64,000 bases of DNA from Zonotrichia leucophrys gambelii (lineage: Eukaryota > Chordata > Aves > Passeriformes > Passerellidae): assembly GCF_028769735.1 (NCBI RefSeq), contig NC_088176.1:18633501-18697500 (forward strand), read 5' to 3'. Each line of letters begins with the position of its first letter. Position 1 is the first letter of the stretch. The translations under genes and the position numbers were made by a program. The notes beneath the pieces are model-generated. The model was not told the origin of the DNA and did no database searches. It saw only the letters and a program-made list of their open reading frames with translations. Positions 36,885 through 50,700 of the stretch are shown here, one piece after another.

Positions 36885-38569
36885 AAGCATCACAAACCAC
36901 AGCTTTTATTTCAGTGTTCTGTAATTTCTCAGTGCATCAAACCGCAGCAATAGAAACAACACAGCAGCAACAAGGAGGCACTTTGACCTGGAAAGGAGTG
37001 AATGAGAAATGTCCTCTTCCTCCCTTCTCTGATTCTCCTCCCTCCTAAGTCTCATGGTAGACTAAGTTGATTCATGTATGTCACTGAACCACAGGTCCAC
37101 TATAGCATTATCACTCAAGCAGCAAGCAGAGCAAATAGGGGCTGGCTGCATCCAAATCTTGGGAATAAGCCTTGCTCTCAGCTGTGGATCAATGATTATG
37201 CTGCCTGGTTAGTAACAAGGATGTTGAGAGAGCAGGCAAGGAGGGAGGAAGAGAGGGAAATAAACACACACAAAGATGTGCCCTAAAATCCCATCTACCT
37301 TCCCAGATTTCTTCCTCAGAACAGATATGCTTCATTCATCTACTTCCAGAGGAATTGCCACAGTGATGACAAGTCTCAGCACAATCCGTATCTTCAAGTC
37401 CTGACAAGATCACCTCCTGCAGCATATTCCTACCACCACAGTGCCAATGGGCCTTTGAGAACCACCTTTGCATCTATCTGTAGGTAGTATGAATGCACCA
37501 TATCTGTACCAAGGAGCTGTCTCTCCCTGCTCAAGTCTGGGCTGGTCAGGGTAGCTCAAGGGAGATCTTTATGGGACTTAAACAATCCCTTCTGCTCTTA
37601 AAGCCCCTAGGCCATCTGAAAAACCTGAAGTAGGAGGCCTTTAGATAATAGTAGGTGAAAAGTCCAGCTGTGCTAAAGTAAAAGAAGTGAAAAAAGCCAG
37701 GAGCCAGAAAGGGCAGGTTTTAGCCCCAAGACAGGATGTGACTGGCTCCGGGGAGAAGCACACAGAGCACAACCTGCCCACTGAATATGAGAGTCACAGG
37801 AACTGGAAAGGGAAATTATCCCTGGATCTGAAACACTGTGGGTCTGAGCCTGCAGATGATGGGGGAAAAAGATACAAAGGAAGGTGGAGAGAGGGTAAAC
37901 AGGAGACTTGACTTTTAAAAACAAGAGAGCTGGGTGAAGAAGAGAACCAAAGCTGGCCCAGAGTAGACTAGTAGTTAGTCTCAGCTGTAGCAGGATATGG
38001 GTGCAGAGGGGTGAAAGGGTGAGCCAAGGATGAGAATGAAGAGAAAGAAGGAGCCAGGAGAGATTCTTGCCGCAGCCCAACAGAGTGAGGACACACCAGC
38101 CTAGGTTCCCAAGGCAGCCCAGCTACCACTCAGGAAGTTTACTCTGCAGCAGGGAATAGAGCTTGAGGCTCTTCTGTGGTGGTGCTGCAGGTACCAGCCC
38201 TGTTTGTTTCCTGAAAAATAGAAAGCAATGCCAGCCTAGAAGGAAAAGATTTTCCCCTTTGTGCTGGGGATAGAAGGGAAGAAGAAGGACCTCTGTGCAA
38301 CCTGGACAGCCTGAAACTGAGATCCCTGGGCTGAGAAGTGGCCTCAGACTAGTAAGAAAGAAGAGAGAAAAAACAGTCTCCAGGAGCTGCAGGCACCAGT
38401 GGGCTGTCTGGAAAGTGGATGGGGCCAGGCGTGCAGGCTTAGCACAGTTCCAGGCACTGGCACAGATCTATTTCTCCAGAGTCAAAAGGAGAGTCCACAA
38501 CCTGCAGCACATCAACAGGTGAGGCAGTCCACCAGCTCCTGGTGTGCACTGTTCCAGCTGCTCCACACT
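36885..38569 (-). other. SEC31B: SEC31B 3' UTR (approximate)
   Basis: Non-coding sequence after the SEC31B stop, read on the - strand, runs to the predicted cleavage site. No recognisable repeat or second gene is seen in it. The far limit depends on the polyadenylation signal chosen. Confidence 0.55.
36905..36910 (-). terminator. SEC31B polyadenylation signal AATAAA
   Basis: TTTATT on the + strand (AATAAA on the gene's strand) lies 1.66 kb after the stop. It is followed within 30 bases by GTGGTTTGTGATGCTTTTTT, a convincing GT/T-rich downstream element. A second TTTATT at 36509 is a weaker alternative. Confidence 0.6.
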
Positions 38570-38749
38570 TTACACATTCAGCTTGCCTGCTATGGTCATG
38601 AGGACTTTCAGGATGGGCATGAAACCAGACACCTCACTGAAACTGCTGCTGCTCACAACTTGGGTGTGAACCAGGAGACCCTGTGGGTAGTTCTTAGCCT
38701 CAATGCATCGGGCAATTTCATGGAGACCCATGAGGATGTTTGGAGAGAG
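38570..38749 (-). CDS. SEC31B: SEC31B last coding exon
   Basis: 60 codons including the TAA stop (38570-38572). It begins [20 protein letters not shown], continues [15 protein letters not shown] and ends TIAGKLNV, the SEC31 C-terminus (SEC31A ends ...ANKLGV). The acceptor is CTCCACAG. Confidence 0.97.
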   Translation of the reverse strand, partial: LSPNILMGLHEIARCIEAKNYPQGLLVHTQVVSSSSFSEVSGFMPILKVLMTIAGKLNV

Positions 38750-41700
38750 CTGTGGAGAGGGAGAAGAAATGAGTCAGCATGTTCTGCAATATAACACAGG
38801 TCTCTCTCCCTCCACACCCTTCATTACTGTTCTCCACTTCGTTTTCACCAAACAGCACCTATACAGTCAAGCACTGGCAGGAAGAATAGCTGCTTCTCCC
38901 CTTGCTTTCCCAGACTACAACTGCCAGCTGGCATCAGCAACTGGCATCAGCAACTTCAGAGTTTTTTACGCTAGTTACACTATGTTCACACTTAACCACT
39001 CCCAATTGCCCCTTCCCATCCGGGATCTATGTGCCAGTATACTTCTCAAAGGGTAAAAGCACCTTTCAGATACTTCCTCAACTTCTCCTTAGACTATGTC
39101 TGGGCCAAGTTAAGAAAGAAGATATTAATGGTCATTACAAGGTTTGGCACTCCCCTTGTCTTCCCAGAGAATATGTGCCAGTTACACTGGTACAGACACC
39201 AAGACCCACAGCCCAGAGCCAAGGTGTGCTCAGGGCCCCAGCAGGACCGCAAGGAAAGGTGGCATCTACTCACGGCCTGCTCGCGCAGCTTCTCGTACAA
39301 ACACTCCAGCCGCTGCAGCGCGTCCTCCAGCTTCCTTCGCGTTTTCTGAAGCAAAACAGGTATTGCTCGTCTGCCAGAGCTCCAAAGGCACCTCTCCAGA
39401 GCCAAAGTGCTCTCACTCAGTCCCTCCCTTCCTCTGCCTTTCCACAACACCTTACCATTCAGCTGCATCTCAGCCTCTGACAGCCAGGGTCTGTGACACA
39501 AGCCAGCCATGCCCTCACTCTGCACATATACATACATGTACATATATACATATTCTCTCCCCAATACAGAAAGATGGACTGCCCCTTCTCCCATCTCCCA
39601 GCCTAGGCATTCCTCCCTTCTGCCAGTACTTGCAGACCACAAGATAGACTGATGACTTCCCTAGTGTGAGAAACATCCACTAGTTGACCCATGGGGTGTT
39701 CAGACAGCCTCACCCTGACTGGCCCAAGAAAGAGTTTCTTCCTGGTCTCCTTAGGGAAAAGAGGGAATATCCTTCCCACTCTGGGTAACCACCAAGGAAA
39801 GTGTGTGAAGTGAGTACTGAAGCTCTGATGAGACTGACCTCATTAAGCCCATCTTGAATAATCCACTCACAGGTAACTTATTCCACCAACACAAATGCCT
39901 GGCTCTGGGCACTGCTGGAACAGGCCTGGAAGCCACAGGAGTTCACTGCTATACTGAGCCAGCTATTCAACCACCACCTGAGCTAAGTGCTTAAGCCCAA
40001 ACCAACAGGCCTTTCTGTCCATAGAGGGAACCTTTAGATTATGCTGCAGAAATTGCTATGCTGCACTCACAGAAAGCACAGAGCAAACACACTGAAGATG
40101 CTGCTGTAATTGCCTGATTCTGGCATAGCAGTCTGGGCTGAGTGTTCATCATAATACCTATCAAGCAGAGGTATTCTGGAAGGCTTCTTAGTGGCCCCAA
40201 GCCCTGGGAAGACTTATCAACCTAACACAATGTGCAAACACTGCTTTTCTGCTTCCAGACAGTCTGGCCTGACACATTGACCCAATGTGACATGTGCCAA
40301 TAGCCTTTCAGGAACCAGGGTGGAGAAATTACATTTACTTAGACACAAAGATTGTTTGGCTTTCTCTTCCACTTGGGATATGTCAGCCTTTCCCTCTAAG
40401 GTCTATAGATAGCTGGTAATACCAGCTCTGCAGGAACTGTCTGCAGATCAAACCACTGAATTAGCTGGGTAAATTCTTCTACTTTCCTTAAAAGAAAGAG
40501 CCAGGAGGACAGAATCATTGCTCCAAGAAGGCAATGAGAAGCAGGGGATAAAAGTTAGAGAATGCATCTCAGTTCTCAAAGATTAACAAGTCTGCAGCCT
40601 AAAGGAAGGAGGCAAATGGAAATTAACTTGGTTATAGGGACAAGACTTTTCCTTTCTTTGGCCAAACAAAAGGAGGAAGCACCAGTCAAACATCTCTAAG
40701 GGAAAAAAAAGTCCAATATCAGAGAAGGGAGGACTTACTGGATCAGTGGCAACAGCCGAGCAGCGTTGTACCAGCCCTTCAAACGTAGCCTTCAAAGCCT
40801 GGTGCTCAGGGGGCAGCTCCTTCCTCTCAATGCTTTCCCTAGGTAGCTGGTGATACTGACAGAAAAAAAATGCAGCTGAATGAATGCAACAGGAGCATGA
40901 AAGGCTGGAGCAGGTAGATTCCCCTCTTCAAACTAGAGAACAGAAAGAATTTCACCCCTTCACAAACCTAGAGAATATCTGGAAGCACAGAGTTAGGTTA
41001 TCTTCAGACCGTGATAGTTCCAGGCCTCTCTGGATTCTCAACTCCCAGCAGGCTGACAGCCCTGCCTGGTCTCCCTCGCTCTCTCCCACCCATACCCAGG
41101 TGTCATTTTCCCAACCTGGCAATTCCTCTAATGCTCAGCAGAGATGCTTTGTAGGGGCTAGGGAGCAGCATAAGCCCTCTGCAGCTGCCAAGTAGTAAGA
41201 ACCTCAAAAGCTGAGTTGTTTTTCTACTTGACAAGATGCTGGTAGCTGGGGAATGCCCCACTTTCCCTGGTACCTGTAGGCTGCCTTCCTTGGGTGCTCC
41301 TGGGGGTGACTGGCCAGATTCTTGCAACCTGGATAGCTGAGGATGGATCCCTTGGGGTTCAGCAGGCACGCCCATTACTGGAGCTGTGATGGGGGCCAGA
41401 GGAGTAAATTTCTCAGGCAACTGTTAGCAAAGAAAGGAAAGAAAAAAAAAAAAAAAAAAGAAAATCAAGTCCAAGGAAGAAGGGTTGGCTGCTTCTCCAC
41501 AAAAAAATTCAACATCCTTTCTAATTTGAAGAGTCTCCGGTTCTCAAGATGATGAAAGAACATATCCTTGTTCTTTCAGCCCCCTGACTCAGAGAATAGG
41601 GCCCTTCCTCTTCCATCCTAGATGAACAGTCAAAGCAGCAGCAAGAAAACCCCTCTGGAATTGCTCAATCAAACAGATCCGTTACCCCTGAGAGCGCTGC

Positions 41701-44700
41701 TCCTCAGAAAGCCGCTTGGTCTCTGCAACGGCACGAGCCCTGAATGTAGAGATTAGCAGCAGTAAAGTGTCCAACTGAGCAAGTATTGGGGAAAATCCCA
41801 CGACATGGGGGGAGATTCCTCTTGCAAACACTTCATCATGCCCCTGCTAAGCCAGAGAGTCATGACAGATTCTCTCCAACAGGGCTAGATCAAAAGGAGA
41901 TGGCTTTAACAAGAGGCTAATCCTGTTGTAGTGAGCACAGCCTGAAGCAGGTTCCCAGCTATGCTGCCAGAAGAAAGGGCGAAAAGTCTGTTCCAAGCTA
42001 AAGAAGAGGGGTGGGGGGTGGGAAGGATGCCAAAGAAGCTTCTCATCACACCTGCCAGCAGGCACCAGTGATAGAAACAGGGTACTGAGAGCATTTGTTG
42101 CAGAACAGCTCAGCTCACAGGCCCTCCAGTGCAATCACGACAAGGCAGAGAGCTGCAGGACCAGCACAGCAGGCAGCTCACAGCTACACCTGTCCCAGCT
42201 TCTCTCGGCACAAGTGCCTTATCATTTGGTACGAGCATCTGAGGAGAATCACTGTTGTGAGGGAAAATGCTGCCCCTAGCTGTCAGGTGTGAAGAGAATG
42301 TGATCTCCTCAGCCGCTATCAAAAAAATTGTGTAGGCAAGGGCATAAGATTAAATCTGTATTTTTAACAACAAATCATTGTAGGCAGCCTGGGAAGTACT
42401 GACAGAGGATGCAACATTAGAGCTGATAACCATATTACAAAACAGCCACCCTGCAGAACAGCATGTGACTTTGGATGGCAAAGAGTCAAGATTGCTTGGT
42501 CTCCATTCCTAGCCATGAAGGCAGTGTAGACGTAGACAGAGCAACAGGGATAGAGACCTGCGGAGTTTGACAGCGAGCATTTACAGGAATGTTTCTGTCA
42601 CATGGAACTCCCTGGCTAAAAGACAACTAACACATATTGTAGCTGAAAACTTACCTTTTTCTTTTGAAGGCTTCCTCTTCCAGTAGAGGGATCACTCCAA
42701 GATTCCTGAGCTGCTAGGACAGAGGACAAGACACAAACCTCAGACTGTGAGAAGCTGGCTGCAGCAACAATGCACAATCTAATGCACAATTTAGAACTTC
42801 CTTCAGGAGAAGGCCCTTTGGCTCCAATTCCCTTGTCATTGCACCTTTAGACTGTTTCAGCTGAGGAATTTCAAACCCAGCTCACAGGCCCATGAGATGC
42901 TCTTGCTTTCCCTTCTCTTTCTTAGTTTCATTCTTAGTGTCCTAGTGTGTGCACAGCCTTAATGAGGTGATGTCTGATCAGACTGAACTGGCACATACCC
43001 ACTCCCACACAGGAAACTTTTTTTCTAACTACCTGAAGCTTTCTGGATTCTGTATAAGCTGCAGAAGTCAGCCTCAGAGTCAGGCCTGAACCTTGGTGAG
43101 GACCTGCTAAGTGTGCACCTCACATTTCAGAAACTTCTTGGGGTTCCCCAGAGAATATGGCACTGTGATAGCACAGCAAGAGCCATGCTACAGGTGAGAG
43201 GGCTTCTGACCAGTACTCACAGGAATGCTCATGGTGGCAGTTCAAAGCAATACAGGCTGTTCTGATAAAGGAAGAAAGATTTAGGGGTGGGTTCCCTTCC
43301 AAAATCATGTTCAGAACCAAAGCTTAGCAAAATTTGCTGACTGCCAAATAGAAGGGAATAGACTTAACCAGTAAATGCTTTGGGAGCAGAAGGGTATCTC
43401 AGCAGATGCTTCTGTGGTACCCTGACCTCACTCCAGGTAATTTAAAATCCATCAGACAACATGACATCAAAAGACTTGCATCCACTCTTCATTCTGCAAA
43501 GGTCAAATTGCAACTACCTTGTCTGCTGCTGTCCTGTAAAGGTACCTGCATCTTTAGACAAAACCCCAGTATTAATAACCTCAAGCCCATGAGAAGGAAT
43601 AATCTGTGAGAAAACAGAGGAATTCTAAGGGGTCAATATCAGAATTGCTGGAGCTCAGAGCCACACTTAATGAGCTACTGATCCTGAACTGAGCTTTAAA
43701 AATCGCAGGGGAAAGATGCAAAGGTGCTTCATTACTTTAATTACCTTTATTATTAAAATCCTGGCAGCCTCTTTTTGCCCTCCCTTTTCCCATGATTTCA
43801 AGACTTGCTCTCTGATGAGTTTGGATCAGAAGTTTAATTAAGTTGGCACCTATTTCTAGCTTGGGGATTCTGTGCCCTAGAACTCTGCTGGCCCCCACAG
43901 AGTCTGTGGCCCAGCAGTCCTTGGCACTATTCCAACCCAGTGGCACTCTGTATCCTCACTGGAAACAGCTATTTAAATTATACTCTTTAAGCCAGGCATT
44001 TAATCATCAGACATGAGAGACAACAGACCCTGGTGCATTTTTCTGGGGTGAAATACTATCTTCCCTATGCTACTTGTGAAATAGGATTTCTCACCATCCC
44101 TGAAAGGAGTGCCCCATGGCAGCAGTCTCCAGCAATGCCTGTCCTAGAAAACACAAGACCATCAGAGGCTGGAATCAGGGATTATCCTGGCCAGAAAGGA
44201 GATGAGCCAACATGTTGTTGTCCTTCTCCCTGTCCCTGACACTCACAGGAACTTGGGATTTCTGCAAGTGGAGGTGTCTGTTCATTGTGTTAGTAATAAT
44301 GTTCATGAGCTGTAGATACTATGTTCAGGAATGTCCAGAGCAAACAGTTTTGGCCAGTCAGATTGAGTGATTTTACAGTCCCTTTTCTGATTAAGAGAAA
44401 TACAAATCAAAACCAGAACAATAATAGCAAGCAAGAAAGCACTCTCAAGGAAGCCAGTTTGCACTGCTGAACCAAGCATGCCATACGCTGCCATTAAAAC
44501 CAGGGGCAAATGCTGCCAAGGAGAAGGGCATTTCTCAGTAGTGAATTCCTGAAGGGCATCTTCAGCCTAAAGAAGTGGTTGAAATCCTTGCTGTGGAATC
44601 AGCTTCCCTTAATACGGAGAAACTGAGTTGAATTTCCTAAATGAAGCTGTGATGTTTGTGCCTGGTAGATAGATGGTCCTGCCAAAGGGCAGCAATCAGA

Positions 44701-47700
44701 ACAGACAGCCCACAAAGACATTACTCCACTGACAATGTAGATTAGAATATGACTACCTTCCAACACCAATGAATATCAAGGAGAGAAATCAGTACAAAGT
44801 ATCAGTCAGAAAACCCCTTGGGTCCAAATTTTCCCCCACAGTCAAACTAAGATTCAAAGCTAAACCTCACTCTTTAACTAAAGCCAAAAGGGATTTCCAG
44901 TTCCCCTTGGAAGAGAGCCCCCAAATTCTGCTTGGGAAGCTCTGCTCCACCACTGCTTCTATTGGGAGTCCACCTCTTCCAAACCACCGGAGGAAAGCAC
45001 AAGCAAAACCATGCAGAAGGCTGGGAGAGTAACAAGGAGGGATGAATTACAACCACTGGCCTGTTCCTCACCTAGACAACCAAGACAGGAAAACTGTCTG
45101 CTTCCCTGTCCTGCTGGCCCAGCAACTGCCTGAAAAGATAGAGACTAAAAATGGTCTAATACCTCCAGAACTGGAGGGAAATAGAGAAGGAAGAAGCAGG
45201 AGACATTATTTTCTGTATCCAAACTCATGAGTAATAGCATAGTACTTTTATTTCACTTCCAATATCCCCAGCTGTCACTTACTAGTTTTCAGGACAGGTA
45301 TGTTCCCTACCCCACTTGGACAGCTCCCTAGGCATGCAAGGGAACAACAAACAGCAGTGAGCATGCACACATGCACACACATCAAAACATGCATTTCACT
45401 GGAAGCAGCAACACTGTCTGCCCCACAGGTCTGGAGGTTTCTCTGGGTACTACCTGCATGATCCGTGTGGGGATCTAGCCAAGGGAAGAAACCTGAAAAT
45501 CAAGGCAGGGTGGAAAAGGCATAATCACCAACAGCTTTAATTCAGTGAGTAATTTCACTGGACTACTATGCCAAAAAGCTTTTCAGGAAGGAATCTGTCC
45601 AGCTGTGGCTTAGAGCCTTTGGTGTGTAGTCCCCACAGACTTCACACAGTGGGATTTGCTATCCTTGGATAAACACGGGTCAGCAAAGAATTTCAGGTGG
45701 AGGTAAACATCATAGCCTCAGTCCTTCACTCTCAGCATACATGTGGCTTGTAGAAGCATCTGCTCAAAAATCTATGGATTGTCAGCCTTGTTGTTAGGGA
45801 TCTCCACAGCCTGGTTAAGCCTGTCCCTTGAGACAGCAAACAGAGAATTAATAAACACCAGATATTCTGGGAAATAGAAGGAATGCCCACAAATGGGGAA
45901 CTAGGTCCAATAACACTCTTTCTATTCATCATGCTAGCAAGGGCTTCACATGATAGACTGGATTCAAACTATAGACCCAGAGGGGTCTAAAACACCGCAG
46001 AGAGGAATCCAGAAGTGATTCCCAGACAAGTCCTTTATGACAACAGAAAGAAAATGGTAGCCCTAGAGCACAGCAGACAGAGGAATTTAGTCCTGAAGCT
46101 AACTAAGGAGTATCTCATGGACAGGGAAGCTCTCCCACCATTTCAAATACGCTTCTCATGTAAGTTGCATGAGCAAGGGTGAGATGAGCAAACCTTCCAT
46201 CAGGCATTCCATGGGAACCACCACCCTTTCCATCACAGCAGATGCCTTTGGAGTAGATGACTATTCAGGGTGCACTGAGAACCTGAAGAGACATCATCTT
46301 GCAACCACAACCTGCGAGACAGAACAACTGAGCAGGCTGAAAGAAACTGTCAGCATTGTTGTGTTCCACCACCACAGCAAGACTCAGCACTCTCTGCCTG
46401 TAATGTCTGCCTCAACACCACATTCACTCTTTACAGAGACAGACCAGACCTCAGAAGATCCATGTCCATTACACACTGCAAACCCCTCCTGGGCTTGTCC
46501 TGGACACACGTCACACAAGCAGTACTTACCTGTGGGAGGAGGAGGAATGGCTGCTGGCAGTGGTTTAGTAGATGGAGCTCCAGGACCTCCCTGAGGATAA
46601 CCCATGTTCATGGGGCAGTTGAAAGGTGCTGAAGAGAAGTCTAGAGGAGACTGGCTTGCTGGAGGGAGAGGACAGGCTGCAGGAAGCTGAGATGATGGGG
46701 CTGAGGCTGGAGTGAAGAGGGCAGGTCTGGGTGGTGGAACACCAGGAGATGTCATGGGCATCAACTGTCCTGGCAGAGAGGGCTGACTGGGGAAATGAGC
46801 AGGACCAACAGGTCTGACTCCCATCGGTCCAAATGGCTGAGACTGTGACACAGCTACAGACAACAAAGGGAGTGTATCAGCATCACTTGTTTCATGTGCC
46901 AACTACTCATGACACTATCCTTCTTGGTAATAAGCCTTCCCTTCTTCAAGCCATATCCTGTAATATTCCTGCCCCGCTAGCCCAGGCTACATCAGTGAAA
47001 CTGCCACCAAGCCAGCTGTGGCTTTTCCACCCCTATCAGCACACATGCAGCAACAGTTACTACAACTAGATCTGTCAGAAGCACTGAGAAGCCTCTTAGA
47101 CAGCTGACTTGTTCTTTGTCAGTACAATAGGCCTGTGAGTAAAAAACTAGAGCGGCCACCCGCGTGGAAGGCTTTAGTCTTAGAAAACCTAGAAATAGAC
47201 ACAAGTATCAGACAATGCTTACCTGGCCCTGAGACAGTTGCTGGATTCAAGCCCAAGTTGTACTGTGGGTATGGGTATGTGTCTCTGGAATAGACACTTG
47301 TTTGTGGACCTGTGCTGGCCTGGGGAGGGGCAACATGGTGAGGTGTCACAGGCATTGCTGGCACTGGCTGAGGTGTGAAGAGGGAAGGCACTGAAGGCTG
47401 AGATGCTGCTGAAGGGGCAAATGACGACGGATAGTTGGGCTGCAATCAAAAAACAAAGAATTTGCAAATGGCCAACAGAGTCATATGCATACACAATACT
47501 AGCAGATGCAATTTCTATCTCTGTCACTTCTCAGGCAACAGAAGCTGCTGCTGTTGGTGGTGCCCTGGATGCACTCAATCAAAGGCCTTTCCCACCACGT
47601 AACTTGCTCAACATGATGAGCATCACACTCTTTCAGAGTATTCTCCATCTCTCAAAAGGATTAGTCCTCAGGAGCAAGTTCCCATATAATGACTTCCTGG

Positions 47701-50700
47701 AAGCACAACCAGGAGGAAATAATGAAGGAACAACAATGGAATAAAGAGATTATTATTTACAAAGCAAAACTTTGTAAACAGTCTTCTTGTGCAAGAACTG
47801 AGATGAAGCTGTGAAGCCATACTACACTAATTTTACTAAGATATCGGGGTAAAATGAGAATAGCAAAATGACCCCAGCCCCTTTCACCTTAAGATTTGAG
47901 ATCTCAGTGGATCACTACACTTGTAACATTCTCCTCCTGGGACTGCATGTAGGACAGGGCTTTGTGAAAAGACGCCAGGCTGCTGACTTTTGGATTGCCA
48001 CAGAGCTCGTTTTTGCTCCAGTGAAGGACATCAATGAGGAGTTCCTCAGTGTCTGCAGTTGATGCCATCTGATATTACTTCTTGTGCCTTCCACAACCCA
48101 GTAGCCTTCTTCCCTTTTCCCAAGCCATGAACACCTGAGTTTAGGGCCTACCTTCTCTGGATGTCTGGGACCTGCTTTGTGGGCTGCTCCTTCAAGGATG
48201 GAAGCACCCTTGGCTGCTGCGGGTTTGATGACCCCTACGTTGACACGAGCATAGGGAAAAGGGGGTGGCTGCTGATCACCCACACTCTCTCCCTGAGCAT
48301 GAAAGAGCCGGTCTCGGAGCTGTTCAATCAGGAGCTGAAACAAACTCTGCTTTAGAAGAAGCACTTTGAGAGCCCCAGATGGAAAATGCTGGGGAGGCAT
48401 TTAAGCAGACCCTGACCTAAAGCACTATGAATCAAACTGCAAAACTAACCATGTCCCCAACAGCCACCAGGAAAAAAAATCTCAACAAATGGTAAATGAC
48501 AATCTGGGACATCACCTGCCATACTATCAGGCAGATGAAGTCTCCCTAATCCTTCCCCCAGTCTTTATAGTATTCCCTCCCCAACCCCTATCCACATTTA
48601 GGCACCAGATGGATTTACTTCAAACTGCCAGGTGACCTCCTCATTCCCTTCCTCTACAAGCTAGTTTCAAGAAGAGAGGCAGCTTCCCTGGCAAGCTGCT
48701 TCCCAATGTTGTTCTGCATCAACCATTTTACAGTTCTATAACTCTTTCCTTTTCCTTGAATCAAAAGCACTACAAAGAAAATGCAAATGAAGACAAAACC
48801 CATATCCTGGAATACCTTCCCCTTTCACCCTCTATTCTCAAGTTAGCATAACTAAGGTGAAACTTTAAGTCCTGATGCATGACAAAACCCCAGCTCTCTC
48901 TCATACAGTCTTCCCCCCATAGTACTCTTTCCCACAACAGCTTGCTGCTCACTCACCTCTCTAGAGCTGCTGGGTAGGTAATTCATTGCAGCTGCCAAGC
49001 ATCCTTGTGAAGCCAGGAGATTGGCATACTGGGTGATTCGTTCTGCCAAGACAGGGCCTGGTGCTGGTGCTGCAGTGCCTCGGAGCATCTCAATGGACCT
49101 GCTCAGCACCATCACCTTCTCTACAAGATCCTGAATAATACAGGGAGAAGGAAGAAATCAGACTACTTAGAATCTGACTGGTTTTACTGGTCCTTCTCAT
49201 GCTGAGACAATACCAGATAGCTCTCCCAACTTTCAGTTGACATCAGGGCCAATGTGGACAGAAGTTACTCCCCTCTGCACCAAATACTGTCACTGATAAC
49301 CATTTCCTCAGATGCACTTGGAGAAAAAGAGGAACCAGGAAGCAAATCCTGACATTGCTACTTTATTAGTAAGGGGAAAAAAGAAAACCAGAAGCCACAA
49401 GATTGCTCCAATCAACTGTGATAATTTTACTAGTAGGCTTCTGTTGTTACAGGCGATCAACTTGGAAGAGGAAGGCTTAAAACCATATCAAGAGAAATTC
49501 ACTAGAAAAAAACTACTACTGCTGGCAAAAGGACCAGAAGTGTTTTAGTTACTCAAAACTCCTTCAACTCCTAGGAATGAAAGCAGTCTTTACAGCTGGA
49601 GAATGATACATGCTGATATCTGGCAACCAGGAGGGGACCAGTTTCAGAAATAACCAGGAGTGCTGAAGATGCCTTTTTTTGCCTCTACTCAGTAGTGGGA
49701 TTACAAAACCAGGGAACTCTGTAGCAGAGGGCATTATCTGCAGATATCCAAGTGGAAGACTTGTCTAGTTCATTCTAGCAAGTGACAGACACAACAGGGC
49801 TTAGTCACTTAGCCAGGACTGGTTTAAGGGTAACAGATTACTGAGATTAACTCAGTTGGTCAGAGCATGGTGCTGGTAATACCAAGGTTGTGGGTTCAAT
49901 CCCCATATGAGCCATTCACTTAAGAGTTGGACTCCATCATTGTGGGTCCCTTCCAACTGGGATTATTCTGTGAAATAATCAACAGGAATGAAGAGAGGTA
50001 GGTAATAACATTGACTTAGAAGTCCTGATTTATCTGCAAGGTGTGACTTCCCATATGTGATCATTCAACTTGCAGTGGGAATATCATGATCCAGACTCCA
50101 TTTTATTTGCTAAGGCCGTTCTGATGGTACAGCCAGATAACTGCAGCATTAAGTTGTACATGACAAGCACAGCAGCAAATGTATTCCAGGCTACTACCAG
50201 TAAAAAAAAGGGTATAGCTCAAACTTCCCTGACCAAAAGGAAGCTCAGAAATTACATCAGTACGTAAGAGAGGCAAGTAGGCTGTAACTCCTGTCTATGG
50301 CTGGATTTACATGCAGTGTAAACACACAAACCCTGACTGATTCAGAGTGCAAGCCTCCTTTTGAAGTAGGCTCATAACCCAGGCTAGGAAGGAGATACCT
50401 GGGTGAGTACAAACAGGTCTCCACTCTCTGCTGGAAGCCAGATACCCTGATGGGAAAATGCAGGCAGTTCAGGGCTACCAGACCAGCCTAAAGAGGAGTC
50501 AAACCAACATCATAGCACCTGTACCTGTAGGGCAAGTGGTGATGAAGTCTCATGGTTTTTTACCCAACATTCCACCAGCCTCTCCACATTGCCTGATGAG
50601 ATATAGCAGAGGCAGGCATCATTGGACAGGGCTGCATCTCCCTCTGACTCCAGGCGGGCACCCAACATGTCTAGAGAGAAGAGATGCAGCCAACATTTAA

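Larger units (their letters stand above)
33481..36885. other. Spacer between the convergent 3' ends of WNT8B and SEC31B
   Basis: This is the non-coding interval between the two predicted polyadenylation sites. It contains a CpG-island-like patch and a motif-dense block, described separately. Several frames stay open across the GC-rich part on both strands, but none has a recognisable protein signature or supported splice sites. A 9-bp hairpin (TTCTTTCTT / AAGAAAGAA, loop TTGT) sits at 36283-36304. Confidence 0.7.

Noticed and set aside
49842..49915. Functional tRNA-Ile gene
   Set aside because: A- and B-box-like segments are present, but the acceptor stem and several conserved positions are degraded and the sequence runs into a CR1-like tail. 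It is a SINE.
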